Source: Clostridia bacterium (GTDB taxonomy: Bacteria; Bacillota; Clostridia; Christensenellales; UBA1242). Taken from it: a DNA stretch of 64,000 nt. Positions 33,194-42,359 of the stretch are shown in pieces. Each line of letters begins with the position of its first letter. Position 1 is the first letter of the stretch. Made by a program: the position numbers and the translations under genes. The stretch spans positions 1-64,000 of the forward strand of contig JAFTKS010000010.1 of assembly GCA_017453125.1 (NCBI GenBank). Reading direction: 5' to 3'. Under the pieces are notes generated by a model, which was given only the letters and a program-made list of their open reading frames with translations, was not told the DNA's origin and made no database searches.

Positions 33194-33753
33194 CTATCCT
33201 TGAATATTTTGCCACATAATTTAACAAGCAATATACCCACCAATGTATTTACAGACGTGGCTAAGAATGTAGGTATGATTATATCTGACGGAGCTGTACT
33301 TCCCGCCATCACACGCAACCCCACAACAGTTGTTGGTATAAGTTGCAAACTAGTCGCATTCAAAATCAAAATCATTATCATGGCACTAGTGGCATACCTA
33401 CTCCCCTTATCAAGGCCAGAGATAGCATTAATTCCACTAGGCGTACTCGCATTCCCCATTCCAAGCAAATTACTAGTTAGATTGATAGATATTTGGTTCT
33501 TGGTATAATCGTCTGTTTTCCCAACAAGTAATCGAATAAGAGGATTGAATAGTTTGCTTAATTTTTGGTCTAGTCCCGTCTCTTCAACAATCCTCAATAT
33601 TCCTAGCCACACAGCATAAATTCCCCATAACTTTAAAGAAAGCGAAATAGCCTTGCTCCCACCATCCAAAATTGACGTCATTGCTATATCTACATTATTT
33701 ACAAGCAACAACCCTAGCCCTACTAGCATTACACCCGTCCAAACCAAATTCAT
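33187..33753 (-). CDS. spmA: spore maturation protein A
   Basis: 188 residues, multi-span Gate-fold protein. SNLLGMGNASTPSGINAI in the middle and the LNATSLQLIPTTVVGLR stretch are diagnostic. Together with SpmB it promotes spore-core dehydration and heat resistance. The frame extends to 33795, but ATG 33753 with GAGG 5-8 nt upstream matches the family start (MNLVWTGVMLV). It is divergent from metG. Confidence 0.94.
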   Translation of the reverse strand: MNLVWTGVMLVGLGLLLVNNVDIAMTSILDGGSKAISLSLKLWGIYAVWLGILRIVEETGLDQKLSKLFNPLIRLLVGKTDDYTKNQISINLTSNLLGMGNASTPSGINAISGLDKGSRYATSAMIMILILNATSLQLIPTTVVGLRVMAGSTAPSDIIIPTFLATSVNTLVGILLVKLCGKIFKDRC

Positions 33754-33819
33754 ACACACCTCAATAATGCGTTTTGCCCCTAAAAAACAAAACAAACTCT
33801 TTACAAATATAAATTAATA

Positions 33820-33848
33820 TTGTAAAATTATATGTATTACGAGATAAT
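33820..33848 (+). promoter_or_regulatory. promoter of metG-tatD-rsmA
   Basis: TTGTAA (33820-33825), a 17-nt spacer, GATAAT (33843-33848). The leader is only about 30 nt, so there is no room for a T-box. Confidence 0.6.
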
Positions 33849-33883
33849 TTAAGAATGCTTAAATCAATATGAGGTAAAAAGAT

Positions 33884-35836
33884 ATGAAAAACGACAAAAC
33901 TTATTATATTACAACACCTATTTACTACGCTAGCGGAAGACTAACCGTTGGTCATTGCTTCAGTACAGTACTTGCAGATATTTGTGCCAGATTCTACAGA
34001 CTCAATGGTCACGATGTTTTCTACGCAACAGGTAGCGACGAACACGGATTGAAAATTGCTAAGGTTGCCAAAGAACACAATATGACACCTCAACAATTTG
34101 TAGATAAGACTGTTGATGAATTTAAATATATTTGGGAGAAACTCCATATCAGTTATGATAAATTTATAAGAACCACAGACAAACATCACGTTAAACTTGT
34201 AGAAGACGTATACAACAAACTTTTTGAAAGTGGCGATATTTATCTTTCTGAATACGAGGGTCTTTATTGTGTACCTTGCGAAACATTCTATACAGAAAGC
34301 CAATTGGTTGACGGCAAATGCCCAGACTGTGGTAGACCAGTGGAAAAGACAAAAGAAGAAAGTTACTTCTTCAAAATGAGTAAGTACCAGAAATTCCTTG
34401 AAGAACACTTTGAGAAGAACCCAAACTTCCTAGTACCAGAAAGCAGAAAAAACGAAATTTACAACAACTTTATCAAACCAGGTATCCAAGACCTTTGTGT
34501 ATCTAGAACAACATTTGATTGGGGTGTTAAACTTCCATTCAACGACAAACACGTAGCATATGTGTGGATAGATGCTCTACTTAATTATCTATCTGTTCTT
34601 GGATATGGCGGAGAAAACCAAGCAGACTACGAAAAGTTCTGGCCTTGTAACGTTCATATCGTTGGAAGAGACATTTCTAGATTCCACTGCATTATTTGGC
34701 CAATTCTTCTTAAAGCACTTGACCTACCTCTACCAAAGCAAATTCACTCTACTGGATTCATAACTCTCAAAGGCGATAGAATCAGTAAGTCAAAAAGCAA
34801 CGGATTCAATCCTCTTACACTTGTAGATAAGTATGGCGCAGATGCTCTTAGATATTACCTTGCAAAAGAAGGCCCAATTTTCAACGATATCCCTTATACT
34901 GCAGAACAATTTATTAATACAATTAATTCAGACCTTTGTAATGACCTTGGAAATCTTGTAAGTAGAACACTTGCTATGATTACCCAATACAACGGAGGCA
35001 CAATCCCTGCTCCAAAAGTTAAGGACGAAGAAGAATCAAATATCATTCGCACCTGCAACGAAATTCTTGCTAAATGTCAAGAATTAATGAGTGAGCAAAA
35101 AGTAAATGATACAATCAATGCTATTTTTGCCGTTATAAGACAAGCCAACAAATACATTGACATCACAGAGCCTTGGAAATTGAGCAAAGACCCTAGTAAG
35201 AAAGAAAAACTAGATACAGTTCTATATACTCTAAGCGAAACAATTCGTATTTGTACTACACTTCTTCAAGCATTTATGGTTGAAACTCCTGCAAAAATCT
35301 TTGAGAAATTCGGATTTGGCAAAGACAAACAAACTTTTGATAGCATCAAAGAATTTTCTTTTGATAATCACGGAAATACTGTTAACAAAGGCGACAACTT
35401 ATTCCCAAGACTTGATGTAAAGAAAGAAATTGAATTCTTGGACACACCAACTGTTGCAGTAGAGAAAAAAGTTGAAGAAAAAGAAGAAAACAAAGCAAAT
35501 ACTGTTGAGTTTGTAACAATTGACGAATTTGCAAAAACAAAATTACTAGTAGGAAAAATTATTAATAGCGAAAGAGTTGAAGGCGCAGACAAACTCCTTA
35601 AAAACACCGTAAAAATCGGTAACGAAACAAGAACTATTTGTAGCGGAATTGCAAAATATTATAAACCTGAAGATATAATTGGAAAGTCTGTTGTAGTTGT
35701 ATCAAACCTACCTCCAAGAAAACTAAGAGGTATCGAAAGTCAAGGAATGTTGCTTTGTGCAGTTGATGAAGAAAAAGATGAATTGAGTCTAGTAACAATC
35801 GACCGCCCTATCGCAGATGGCAGTGAGGTTTGTTAA
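33884..35836 (+). CDS. metG: methionyl-tRNA synthetase
   Basis: 650 residues, class I synthetase, MetG1 type. The HIGH-equivalent is TVGHCF, the zinc knuckle is CVPC...CPDC (about 127-147), and the KMSKS loop is RISKSKSNG. A C-terminal EMAP/OB tRNA-binding domain (about 545-650; TIDEFAKTKLLVGKI, SNLPPRKLRGIESQGM) is fused. It charges initiator and elongator tRNA-Met. GAGGTAAAAAGAT precedes the ATG. The stop overlaps the tatD start (TAATG), and rsmA follows in the same way. Confidence 0.98.
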   Translation: MKNDKTYYITTPIYYASGRLTVGHCFSTVLADICARFYRLNGHDVFYATGSDEHGLKIAKVAKEHNMTPQQFVDKTVDEFKYIWEKLHISYDKFIRTTDKHHVKLVEDVYNKLFESGDIYLSEYEGLYCVPCETFYTESQLVDGKCPDCGRPVEKTKEESYFFKMSKYQKFLEEHFEKNPNFLVPESRKNEIYNNFIKPGIQDLCVSRTTFDWGVKLPFNDKHVAYVWIDALLNYLSVLGYGGENQADYEKFWPCNVHIVGRDISRFHCIIWPILLKALDLPLPKQIHSTGFITLKGDRISKSKSNGFNPLTLVDKYGADALRYYLAKEGPIFNDIPYTAEQFINTINSDLCNDLGNLVSRTLAMITQYNGGTIPAPKVKDEEESNIIRTCNEILAKCQELMSEQKVNDTINAIFAVIRQANKYIDITEPWKLSKDPSKKEKLDTVLYTLSETIRICTTLLQAFMVETPAKIFEKFGFGKDKQTFDSIKEFSFDNHGNTVNKGDNLFPRLDVKKEIEFLDTPTVAVEKKVEEKEENKANTVEFVTIDEFAKTKLLVGKIINSERVEGADKLLKNTVKIGNETRTICSGIAKYYKPEDIIGKSVVVVSNLPPRKLRGIESQGMLLCAVDEEKDELSLVTIDRPIADGSEVC

Positions 35837-36609
35837 TGTTAATCGACACTCACGCCCACCTAACCGATGACAAGTACGAAAATACTTTAGACAGTATTGT
35901 TCAAAACTTTGAAAACGACAAAATTGAGAAAGTTTTCACTGTCGCATACAATCGTCAAAGCATTCTCGACGCGGTTAAACTTGCCGAAAAGTATGAGAAA
36001 ATATATGCCATTATTGGCATTCACCCAGACGAAGTTAATGACTACAGTGAAGAAACAAAGCAATTATTATTAGACTATGCCAAACACCCTAAGGTAGTAG
36101 CAATTGGCGAAATCGGGCTAGATTATCACTACGAAGGTTACGACAAAGCAAGACAAAAAGAAGTATTCGTTGAACAATTAAAAATTGCCAATCAAGTCGG
36201 ATTACCTGTATCTATCCATAATAGAGACAGCATTGGCGATTGTTTAGATATTCTCAAAGAAAACAAACACTTACTTACAAACGGCGGAGTTATTCACTGC
36301 TTTAGTGAAAGTGTAGAAATCTACAAAGAAATAAAAAAACTTGGTCTCAAAATCGCTTTTGGCGGAACACTTACTTTCAAAAATAGCGTTCAAGCCCCTA
36401 AAGTTTGTGAGATAGCAGATATGGAAGATATTCTTCTTGAAACCGATTGTCCATACCTTGCCCCACACCCTTATAGAGGGACTATAAACGAACCCAAAAG
36501 AACTAGTCTTGTTGCACAAAAAATTGCTGAAATTAAGCAAATTAGTTATGATACAGTAGTTGAAAAAACCACCGAAAATGCACTAAATTTATTTAAAAAG
36601 GCTAAATAA
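35836..36609 (+). CDS. tatD: TatD family metal-dependent deoxyribonuclease (YabD)
   Basis: 257 residues, TIM-barrel metal hydrolase. Metal ligands are seen in LIDTHAHL, GEIGLDYHY, SIHNRDS, GVIHCFSES and LLETDCPY. TatD enzymes are 3'-5' DNA exonucleases. The ATG shares its A with the metG stop (TAATG), and the TAA stop shares its last A with the rsmA start. A TTG at 35830 is in frame but not needed. metG-tatD-rsmA is the standard Firmicute order, here without rnmV between tatD and rsmA. Confidence 0.95.
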   Translation: MLIDTHAHLTDDKYENTLDSIVQNFENDKIEKVFTVAYNRQSILDAVKLAEKYEKIYAIIGIHPDEVNDYSEETKQLLLDYAKHPKVVAIGEIGLDYHYEGYDKARQKEVFVEQLKIANQVGLPVSIHNRDSIGDCLDILKENKHLLTNGGVIHCFSESVEIYKEIKKLGLKIAFGGTLTFKNSVQAPKVCEIADMEDILLETDCPYLAPHPYRGTINEPKRTSLVAQKIAEIKQISYDTVVEKTTENALNLFKKAK

Positions 36610-37436
36610 TGAGTAATTTAGATATTTTAAATGCACACAATTTTAAATTTAATAAAGCCTATGGTCAGAACTTTATCTTTGATACAAACTTTCTAAAGTC
36701 TATAATTGACAAATCTGATATCGATGGCAAAGATGTGCTAGAAATTGGACCAGGAGCAGGCACGCTCACATCAATCATTGCCGATACAGCAAACAAGGTT
36801 GTCTCATATGAGATAGATACAAATCTAAAACCAATCTTGGAAGAAAACCTAAAAAATTATAATAATGTCGAAATCAAGTTCGGTGACATTATGAAATTTT
36901 CAATTGAAGACATAGAAAGCAATTTTGATGGAAACTATGTTATGGTTGCAAACCTACCCTACTACATCACAACTCCTATAATTTTCAAATTCTTAGAAAA
37001 TGCAACTAGACTAACGTCAATGATAATTATGGTTCAACTTGAAGTTGCCGAAAGACTTGTTGCTAAGGCAGGAACAAAAGATTATGGAGCAATAACTCCA
37101 GCAATAGACTATAGAGCAGATGCCAAAATTATCAAAAAAGTCAACAGAACAATGTTTACGCCAGTTCCAAACGTAGATAGTGCTATTGTAAAAATAGATT
37201 TTAATAATAAAAAATTTGATATAAAAAACACAAAAGTCTTAGACGACACAATCAAAAGTGTTTTCGCAATGAGAAGAAAGACAATTGAAAACAACTTAAA
37301 AACATCATTTAGACTTTCTAGCGAAATTGTTAACGAAATCATTGCAAAAGCAAATATAAAACCCTCTTCTAGAGGCGAAACACTAAACACTCAACAACTA
37401 GTTGAACTTGCAAACATAATAAATGATTACTTATAG
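36609..37436 (+). CDS. rsmA: 16S rRNA (adenine-1518/1519-N6)-dimethyltransferase
   Basis: 275 residues. Class I SAM fold: VLEIGPGAGTLTSIIA is motif I, and NLPYYITTPI is the NLPY catalytic motif of KsgA/RsmA. YGQNFIFD near the N-terminus and the C-terminal helical domain (AMRRKTIENNLK) are typical. It dimethylates two adjacent adenosines near the 3' end of 16S rRNA, a late 30S assembly step. It is the last gene of the operon, followed by a strong terminator. Confidence 0.97.
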   Translation: MSNLDILNAHNFKFNKAYGQNFIFDTNFLKSIIDKSDIDGKDVLEIGPGAGTLTSIIADTANKVVSYEIDTNLKPILEENLKNYNNVEIKFGDIMKFSIEDIESNFDGNYVMVANLPYYITTPIIFKFLENATRLTSMIIMVQLEVAERLVAKAGTKDYGAITPAIDYRADAKIIKKVNRTMFTPVPNVDSAIVKIDFNNKKFDIKNTKVLDDTIKSVFAMRRKTIENNLKTSFRLSSEIVNEIIAKANIKPSSRGETLNTQQLVELANIINDYL

Positions 37437-37472
37437 AAAAAAGGCAACACAATACCACGTGTTGCCTTTTTT
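37435..37472. terminator. bidirectional terminator after rsmA
   Basis: AAAAAAGGCAACAC / GTGTTGCCTTTTTT with an 8-nt loop; it also ends the minus-strand accessory operon. Confidence 0.88.
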
Positions 37473-38451
37473 AGTTTTCAAGTTGATACTCTTTGGTCCC
37501 TACAAAAGTATATGTATCAAAAAACTCCTTATCAAGAAGTATTGTTGTTGCTTTTACATTATCACCGACTAACGACCTGTCCCTAAGAGCGTTAATACTT
37601 TTTTTCTCCATACCAGAAACATTACCACATTGAATCCCAAAACTTTCTTTCAATGAATCAACAAACCCGCCTGTATATCTTGGAATTTCAAGAAAAGCAT
37701 AATACACTTGCATCTTACCACCATCATTTAATCTAGACTTTCCAAGACTATCTACAGTACTGAAAAAATTATTAGTTTCAATATAATCGGAAATATTTGA
37801 TAATACTATTAAGTCATACTTACCTCTAGATTTCTTGTCAAAATCATTAAAGGCAGAATTTATAAAATTAATTTTGCAACTAGATAAGTTGTTTCTCAGT
37901 GTTTCATATACAGTCATAGACTTTAAATAATTAACAAATTTTCTATCATTAATTGCAAAATTATTGTGAACCATATTATTAACAATCGTTTCCCTAATTT
38001 TCGGTTCATATTCAAGCATTGCATTGTCCCAAAACTCTCTTGATTTTGGACTTAAATCGTTACACACCTTCCAATAATACCTATGTTTGAAGATATTCTC
38101 TTTTGTTAAATAATCCATAAATTCAAACATAGACAGATTTTTTATTGCCGCAATTTTCAATTCAATAAACGGCTGAGACAAAATATTGGCATCTATCAAA
38201 ACCACAGCCCTACACCCTTTGCAAACAAACTCAAACAATTGATCTCCACTACTACCAACTGTCAACACCCGCTTACCTCGCAAGTCCATTCCAGCATATA
38301 CATCTGCAATGTTTTCGTTACTATACGGATATACTTTTGCAATAGTTGCATTGTTATCAGCATCGTATGGATAACTAATAGTCGAATCAAAAAATAGTTT
38401 TTCTAATGCAACATTAAAATATTTATTTGGCTTATTTTTTTCGTAGCCCAT
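37471..38451 (-). CDS. DUF3419-like (methyltransferase-fold) protein
   Basis: 326 residues. VLTVGSSGDQLFEFVCKG looks like a class I methyltransferase motif I, and VVLIDANILSQPFIELKIAA follows as in DUF3419/BtaA-related proteins common in gut Firmicutes. BtaA makes betaine lipids, but a role for these short relatives is not known. A later motif is YDLIVLSNISDYI (motif IV-like). The frame opens at 38496, but ATG 38451 with AAGGAAGGTATT upstream removes overlap with the preceding gene. It is the last gene of a three-gene unit. Confidence 0.7.
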   Translation of the reverse strand: MGYEKNKPNKYFNVALEKLFFDSTISYPYDADNNATIAKVYPYSNENIADVYAGMDLRGKRVLTVGSSGDQLFEFVCKGCRAVVLIDANILSQPFIELKIAAIKNLSMFEFMDYLTKENIFKHRYYWKVCNDLSPKSREFWDNAMLEYEPKIRETIVNNMVHNNFAINDRKFVNYLKSMTVYETLRNNLSSCKINFINSAFNDFDKKSRGKYDLIVLSNISDYIETNNFFSTVDSLGKSRLNDGGKMQVYYAFLEIPRYTGGFVDSLKESFGIQCGNVSGMEKKSINALRDRSLVGDNVKATTILLDKEFFDTYTFVGTKEYQLEN

Positions 38452-38470
38452 AATACCTTCCTTTGCTTCA

Positions 38471-38944
38471 TTATTTTTCACAATCAAACTCTTCATCTTT
38501 TAAATTATTTATATCACTAAAAAACATTATTCCAAAAGACTCAAAATTGATTCTTTCTGACAATCTTTTTGAATCTAAAGTCGCACTTTTAAGATATTTT
38601 TTATTCATATATTTGGTTGGCATTTTGAATTCAACCACTTCATCCAAACCAATATCACACCCTTTACAATCATAATATCCCTTTCCTATACCTTGAATCA
38701 AAATATATATAGGAATATCAAATTCGCCCACATAAAAATTTTCAGGAGAATCATTTTTTAAAGAACAAATTCGAAAAACATCTTCTTTATTTTTGAAAAA
38801 GTGAAGATACTTCACGCCTTTTTTATACGAATGTGAATTAACTCTTTTCATTAAAGATTTATCATATTTGCTACCTAGTTCAGAATAATTTTCTGCCTGT
38901 AAATTCTGCAGTTCCGACTCTGACATATATCTATAAACCTTCAT
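38471..38944 (-). CDS. hypothetical protein with YRYMS N-terminus
   Basis: 157 residues, soluble. It begins MKVYRYMSESELQNLQ, a pattern that opens many small proteins of ADP-ribosyltransferase-like character. KKGVKYLHFFKNKEDVF, the GEFDIPIYILIQGIGKGYYD stretch and VVEFKMPTKYM follow. No catalytic triad can be assigned, so this is a hint only. Its start is 15 nt after the LRR gene stop and its end is 19 nt before the DUF3419-like start, so all three are co-transcribed. Confidence 0.65.
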   Translation of the reverse strand: MKVYRYMSESELQNLQAENYSELGSKYDKSLMKRVNSHSYKKGVKYLHFFKNKEDVFRICSLKNDSPENFYVGEFDIPIYILIQGIGKGYYDCKGCDIGLDEVVEFKMPTKYMNKKYLKSATLDSKRLSERINFESFGIMFFSDINNLKDEEFDCEK

Positions 38945-38959
38945 TTTCCCCCACTTTTA

Positions 38960-40873
38960 TTATTTTTGCATTTCATTTTCTTTCGAAACAAATAATGAAA
39001 TTAATTTTTTCAAAACACTTTCTTTCGGCTGTTGAGTTACTTTTTTAAATATTGCTTTACGTTTTGGATGAGTCTTTAACCACATACTTCCATCAATAAC
39101 TAAACCATTGTCCATATTTATCTCCTTCAACCCCACATTCGCATATAGAAACATACTCCCACATTTTTTTAATTTTGGAGCATTAAAATTTTCCAATTCT
39201 CGATTGTAAGAAATAAAGCCATCTCCCACACTTATAAGTTCTGGAAATGTTAGAGTCCTCAAACTATAATTATTTTTTAGAAAATACGAACCAATAGTTT
39301 TCACAGAAGGCATTGAAAGAACTTCCAAACACTCATTATTTCTCAAAAAATTATCCTCTATGTATTCAACATTAGGCAAATTTAAAGTCGTTATAACATT
39401 ATCCTCTGGCAAGAAATTATCCCCAATACTTTTCAAATTCGGAGCATTAAATTCTTTCAGACAACGATTATAATTAAGGAAACAATCCCCAACACTCTCC
39501 ACACTTGGCAAATCCAGCCTGTCTAACCCTTCATTAAAATTGAAAAAGTTATTACCTATTTTCTTTAATTTAGGAGCTTTGAAATTTTTAAACCCCTGTA
39601 AGTTTGCCATAAAAAAATCTCCGACTTCTTCTAAATTTTGAATATTCATACTTTTAATATTTTGAATAAGCCCATACAAAAAATCATCGCCGACTAATTT
39701 TAAACTTGGAGAATTTAATATATCCAAAAAAGAAACAACTCGCAAAAAATTATTACCAACCTTTGTTACATTTGGAATATTTATTTCTTTTAAATATTTA
39801 TTACTATACAAAAAGTTATTATCTATTGATGTAATAGTTTCATTATCATAACCAATTATTCTATTACATTTATCAACAACTACACTAAAACTATTACCAT
39901 CATTTTTTGTGATAACCAATACTTTTTTATCATCTGCAAGTTTTTTTATATCTATTTTCTTTACATCTTGAAATTCATCCAAAAACGAATCTCTATTATG
40001 TGTAAGAGAGCCCAACATACACAACATTTTGTTTGTGGATTTATTTAATAAGAAATAATCGATCAATTCATACTTACATTTATCATATTGTCTTGCTTCA
40101 CCATTTTCAATAACATAATTATCTGCACAATAATAGACATTATTTATTTCATAATTGTATTTGTAATATTTACCATTATTGTCTTGTACATAATTATCAA
40201 GTTCTAGTGTTGTATCGCCAGATTTACGTATATTATTGATTCCATAATGCTTCATAAAACTTTTTGTAAGTCCTGGACAAATGTTCTCTAAATTATTTCC
40301 AAATGTTGCGTCTGGGTTGCTAACTGTATGATTATATCTATTCTTAATAGACAACCACCCGTTTCCCTTTGAAAATTGCAACGAAATCACGCTAGTTCCA
40401 TACTCATCTTGTCTCTGAGGCTTTTTAAAGTCTTCTCGCTTTATTTCTTGAGCATTTTTCTTAACCGCAAAAAATATTCGATAATTATCTATTCTATAAG
40501 GATCTCGAAAAGTACATAAAGCTTCCTTATCTGTATAATATTTCACAAAAGACTTGACGTCTTCATCTGATTTACATTCAAAAAGTGTATATCCTACTTT
40601 CTCAAATAGTTCTTCTGGAGTTGAGATATTTTCATCAAAAGCAAATCGCTTTTCTTTTGGTGTTTCGAACTTTTCATATATATAATTTACGAAATCTACT
40701 AAACTATACTGTTTTACTAAATCTTCATACAGCATATGATTAGGAGCAAAATTCTCAAGAAGAATACGTAATAACTCTCCCTCTTTTCCAAGAATGACAG
40801 GAAAAAACTCTCTGCACATTTTTGCAAAGTCTTCGCCATACAACTTCTTTATTTTCTTTAATTCCCCATTCAT
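38960..40873 (-). CDS. cytoplasmic leucine-rich repeat (BspA-like) protein
   Basis: 637 residues, no signal peptide or membrane span. Residues 1-300 are an uncharacterised domain, and about 345-610 hold at least ten repeats of 22-23 residues with the pattern IxNVTKVGNNFLRxxxxLxxLNxPxL, e.g. DLPSVESVGDCFLNYNRC and NLPNVEYIEDNFLRNNEC. This is the BspA-type LRR found on many surface proteins, here apparently intracellular. A strong promoter (40903-40931) with GGGG before the ATG drives it and the two genes after it. A role as sensor or adaptor is inferred from the fold. Confidence 0.75.
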   Translation of the reverse strand: MNGELKKIKKLYGEDFAKMCREFFPVILGKEGELLRILLENFAPNHMLYEDLVKQYSLVDFVNYIYEKFETPKEKRFAFDENISTPEELFEKVGYTLFECKSDEDVKSFVKYYTDKEALCTFRDPYRIDNYRIFFAVKKNAQEIKREDFKKPQRQDEYGTSVISLQFSKGNGWLSIKNRYNHTVSNPDATFGNNLENICPGLTKSFMKHYGINNIRKSGDTTLELDNYVQDNNGKYYKYNYEINNVYYCADNYVIENGEARQYDKCKYELIDYFLLNKSTNKMLCMLGSLTHNRDSFLDEFQDVKKIDIKKLADDKKVLVITKNDGNSFSVVVDKCNRIIGYDNETITSIDNNFLYSNKYLKEINIPNVTKVGNNFLRVVSFLDILNSPSLKLVGDDFLYGLIQNIKSMNIQNLEEVGDFFMANLQGFKNFKAPKLKKIGNNFFNFNEGLDRLDLPSVESVGDCFLNYNRCLKEFNAPNLKSIGDNFLPEDNVITTLNLPNVEYIEDNFLRNNECLEVLSMPSVKTIGSYFLKNNYSLRTLTFPELISVGDGFISYNRELENFNAPKLKKCGSMFLYANVGLKEINMDNGLVIDGSMWLKTHPKRKAIFKKVTQQPKESVLKKLISLFVSKENEMQK

Positions 40874-40902
40874 ATTTTAACCCCATAATATCTATTATAA
40901 AT

Positions 40903-40931
40903 ATTATATCATAGTATATTGAGAATTTCAA
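40903..40931 (-). promoter_or_regulatory. promoter of the LRR operon
   Basis: Minus strand: TTGAAA (40926-40931), a 17-nt spacer, TATAAT (40903-40908). Confidence 0.75.
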
Positions 40932-40934
40932 TAG

Positions 40935-40980
40935 GCAAAAAAAAGTGCTACGCGCGAGGGAGTTAGACTCGCATGTAGCA
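40935..40980 (-). terminator. terminator of the small-RNA candidate
   Basis: Two-tier stem: TGCTAC/GTAGCA (40946-40951, 40975-40980) and GCGAG/CTCGC (40954-40958, 40968-40972), then eight Ts on the minus strand. Confidence 0.8.
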
Positions 40981-41019
40981 ATAAAAAAGGAGTTATTTAT
41001 AATCAATATTTCTATTGAC
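40937..41019 (-). ncRNA. candidate small RNA of about 80 nt upstream of the LRR operon
   Basis: On the minus strand a strong promoter (41026-41055) should start a transcript near 41019. It has no usable reading frame with a ribosome site, and it ends at a terminator hairpin (40946-40980) plus U8 at 40937-40944. The unpaired leader contains AACUCCUUUUUUA and the hairpin loop contains UCUAACUCC; both CUCC segments are complementary to AAGGAG-type ribosome sites used by genes in this window. A second promoter downstream serves the LRR gene, so the unit is self-contained. It could instead be an attenuated leader. Confidence 0.5.
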
Positions 41020-41025
41020 AATTCT

Positions 41026-41055
41026 ATTATATCAAACAGGGTTCAAGCAGGTCAA
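41026..41055 (-). promoter_or_regulatory. promoter of the small-RNA candidate
   Basis: Minus strand: TTGACC (41050-41055), an 18-nt spacer, TATAAT (41026-41031). Confidence 0.7.
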
Positions 41056-41208
41056 GAATTTTTGATAGCAAATTAAAAAATTAAAACACAAATACTCTTC
41101 TACAAAATTTGTTTTTAAAAGACAAAAACAAAAGGAATTTTCACAAACTGAACCAATCAAATAATATATATAAATAGTATAATTATAAAAAAATCAAAGG
41201 AGTAGACA

Positions 41209-42273
41209 ATGAACACTCTTAAAAAAACTATCTTCTTATCCAACAATGAAAAAAGTAAAAGTATGGGAATTGTAACACTTGAAAAAAGAAACTCAAGTAT
41301 TTTTGGGACACTTAAAGTTTATCAAAACTACCCAAACAGTAATTACATACTAGGCATAAAAAACGAGGATAAAATAGTTAAACAAAATGTAAACCTAGAG
41401 ACAAATTCATACAACTTCATACTCAACGAAAATATAGACCTAAATAAAAATATCGGATGCGTACTTTTGGAAAGTAATGCTACAAAATTTGAACCAATCA
41501 TTTGGGGAAGTCAGCGTAGCGATAGTTTCAAAAGCAGTATTCTAAACTCTCTACGCGAAAGTGTGAACAAACTCAATTTGAACAAATCAGAACATATTCA
41601 AATCAATCAACAATCAATAGTTCAAAATGAAAACGTAACACCTTTGACATTAGAAAATTCTGACACAGAAGAAAATAATGTTTACCAAGAAAGTATCTCC
41701 GATTTACTTAAACAAAACGAAAATCAAGACGTGGCCATTCACCCCTTTTCTAATATAACCGCACAAGATATTTCAACGCTATCCCAAATCCAATTGGACG
41801 AAGAAATAATGAACGAAAATACTCTTGAAAAATCAGATATAGCAATCGCATCAACAGCATCACTTTTCGAAACAGAAGAAAGTGAATTAAACGATATAAT
41901 CGATAGAAACATTAACAAAGAAAGTCTTCAAAACAATAGTCACGAATTTTATGATATGATTGCAGAACAACTTGACGACCTTTTTGAAAAATATCCAAAA
42001 GAACCAAATCTTGAAAAACTAATAGACAATAGCAAATGGATTAAGATTGATTCAGATTATGACAACAAATACTATGTTGTTGGCATTATTTATAACAATA
42101 ATGACGTTAAATATGTTTGTTACGGAGTTCCTGGAAGCTTTCAAAACGAACCACCTAGAGAAATGATACCATATAGTCAATGGTTCCCAACAAATCCACA
42201 GAACCCACATACTGAGGGATATTGGGTAATGTACCAAGACGCAGACACTGGGGAAAATATCTTTCTTAGCTAA
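41209..42273 (+). CDS. hypothetical protein, 354 residues, two domains joined by an acidic linker
   Basis: Residues 1-110 look beta-rich (MGIVTLEKRNSSIFGTLKVY, NYILGIKNEDKIV, IGCVLLESN). Residues 115-250 are an Asn/Gln/Glu/Ser-rich linker. The C-terminal 100 residues (WIKIDSDYDNKYYVVGIIY, YVCYGVPGSF, GYWVMYQDADTGENIFLS) form a second compact domain. There is no signal peptide or membrane span. No named family is recognised; two-domain proteins with this plan seem frequent in clostridial genomes. AAAGGAGTAGACA precedes the ATG, and the gene is monocistronic. Confidence 0.8.
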   Translation: MNTLKKTIFLSNNEKSKSMGIVTLEKRNSSIFGTLKVYQNYPNSNYILGIKNEDKIVKQNVNLETNSYNFILNENIDLNKNIGCVLLESNATKFEPIIWGSQRSDSFKSSILNSLRESVNKLNLNKSEHIQINQQSIVQNENVTPLTLENSDTEENNVYQESISDLLKQNENQDVAIHPFSNITAQDISTLSQIQLDEEIMNENTLEKSDIAIASTASLFETEESELNDIIDRNINKESLQNNSHEFYDMIAEQLDDLFEKYPKEPNLEKLIDNSKWIKIDSDYDNKYYVVGIIYNNNDVKYVCYGVPGSFQNEPPREMIPYSQWFPTNPQNPHTEGYWVMYQDADTGENIFLS

Positions 42274-42298
42274 AAACAAAAATTAATTTTCGCAAAAA

Positions 42299-42359
42299 AA
42301 GAATGCTATGATTTAATATACTTTTTATAATTATATTAAAGTCAACGCATTCTATTTTT
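42299..42359. terminator. long bidirectional terminator-like hairpin
   Basis: Nested stems AGAATGC/GCATTCT and TTTAATATA/TATATTAAA with A-run and T-run flanks between two convergent genes. Confidence 0.6.

Noticed and set aside
33754-33883. T-box riboswitch before metG, or before cysS (12282-12360)
   Set aside because: Leaders are too short and no specifier loop or T-box consensus (TGGNACC) is present.
40755-41021. Minus-strand frame of 88 codons upstream of and into the LRR gene
   Set aside because: It spans a terminator, a promoter and the LRR start in another frame; no ribosome site.
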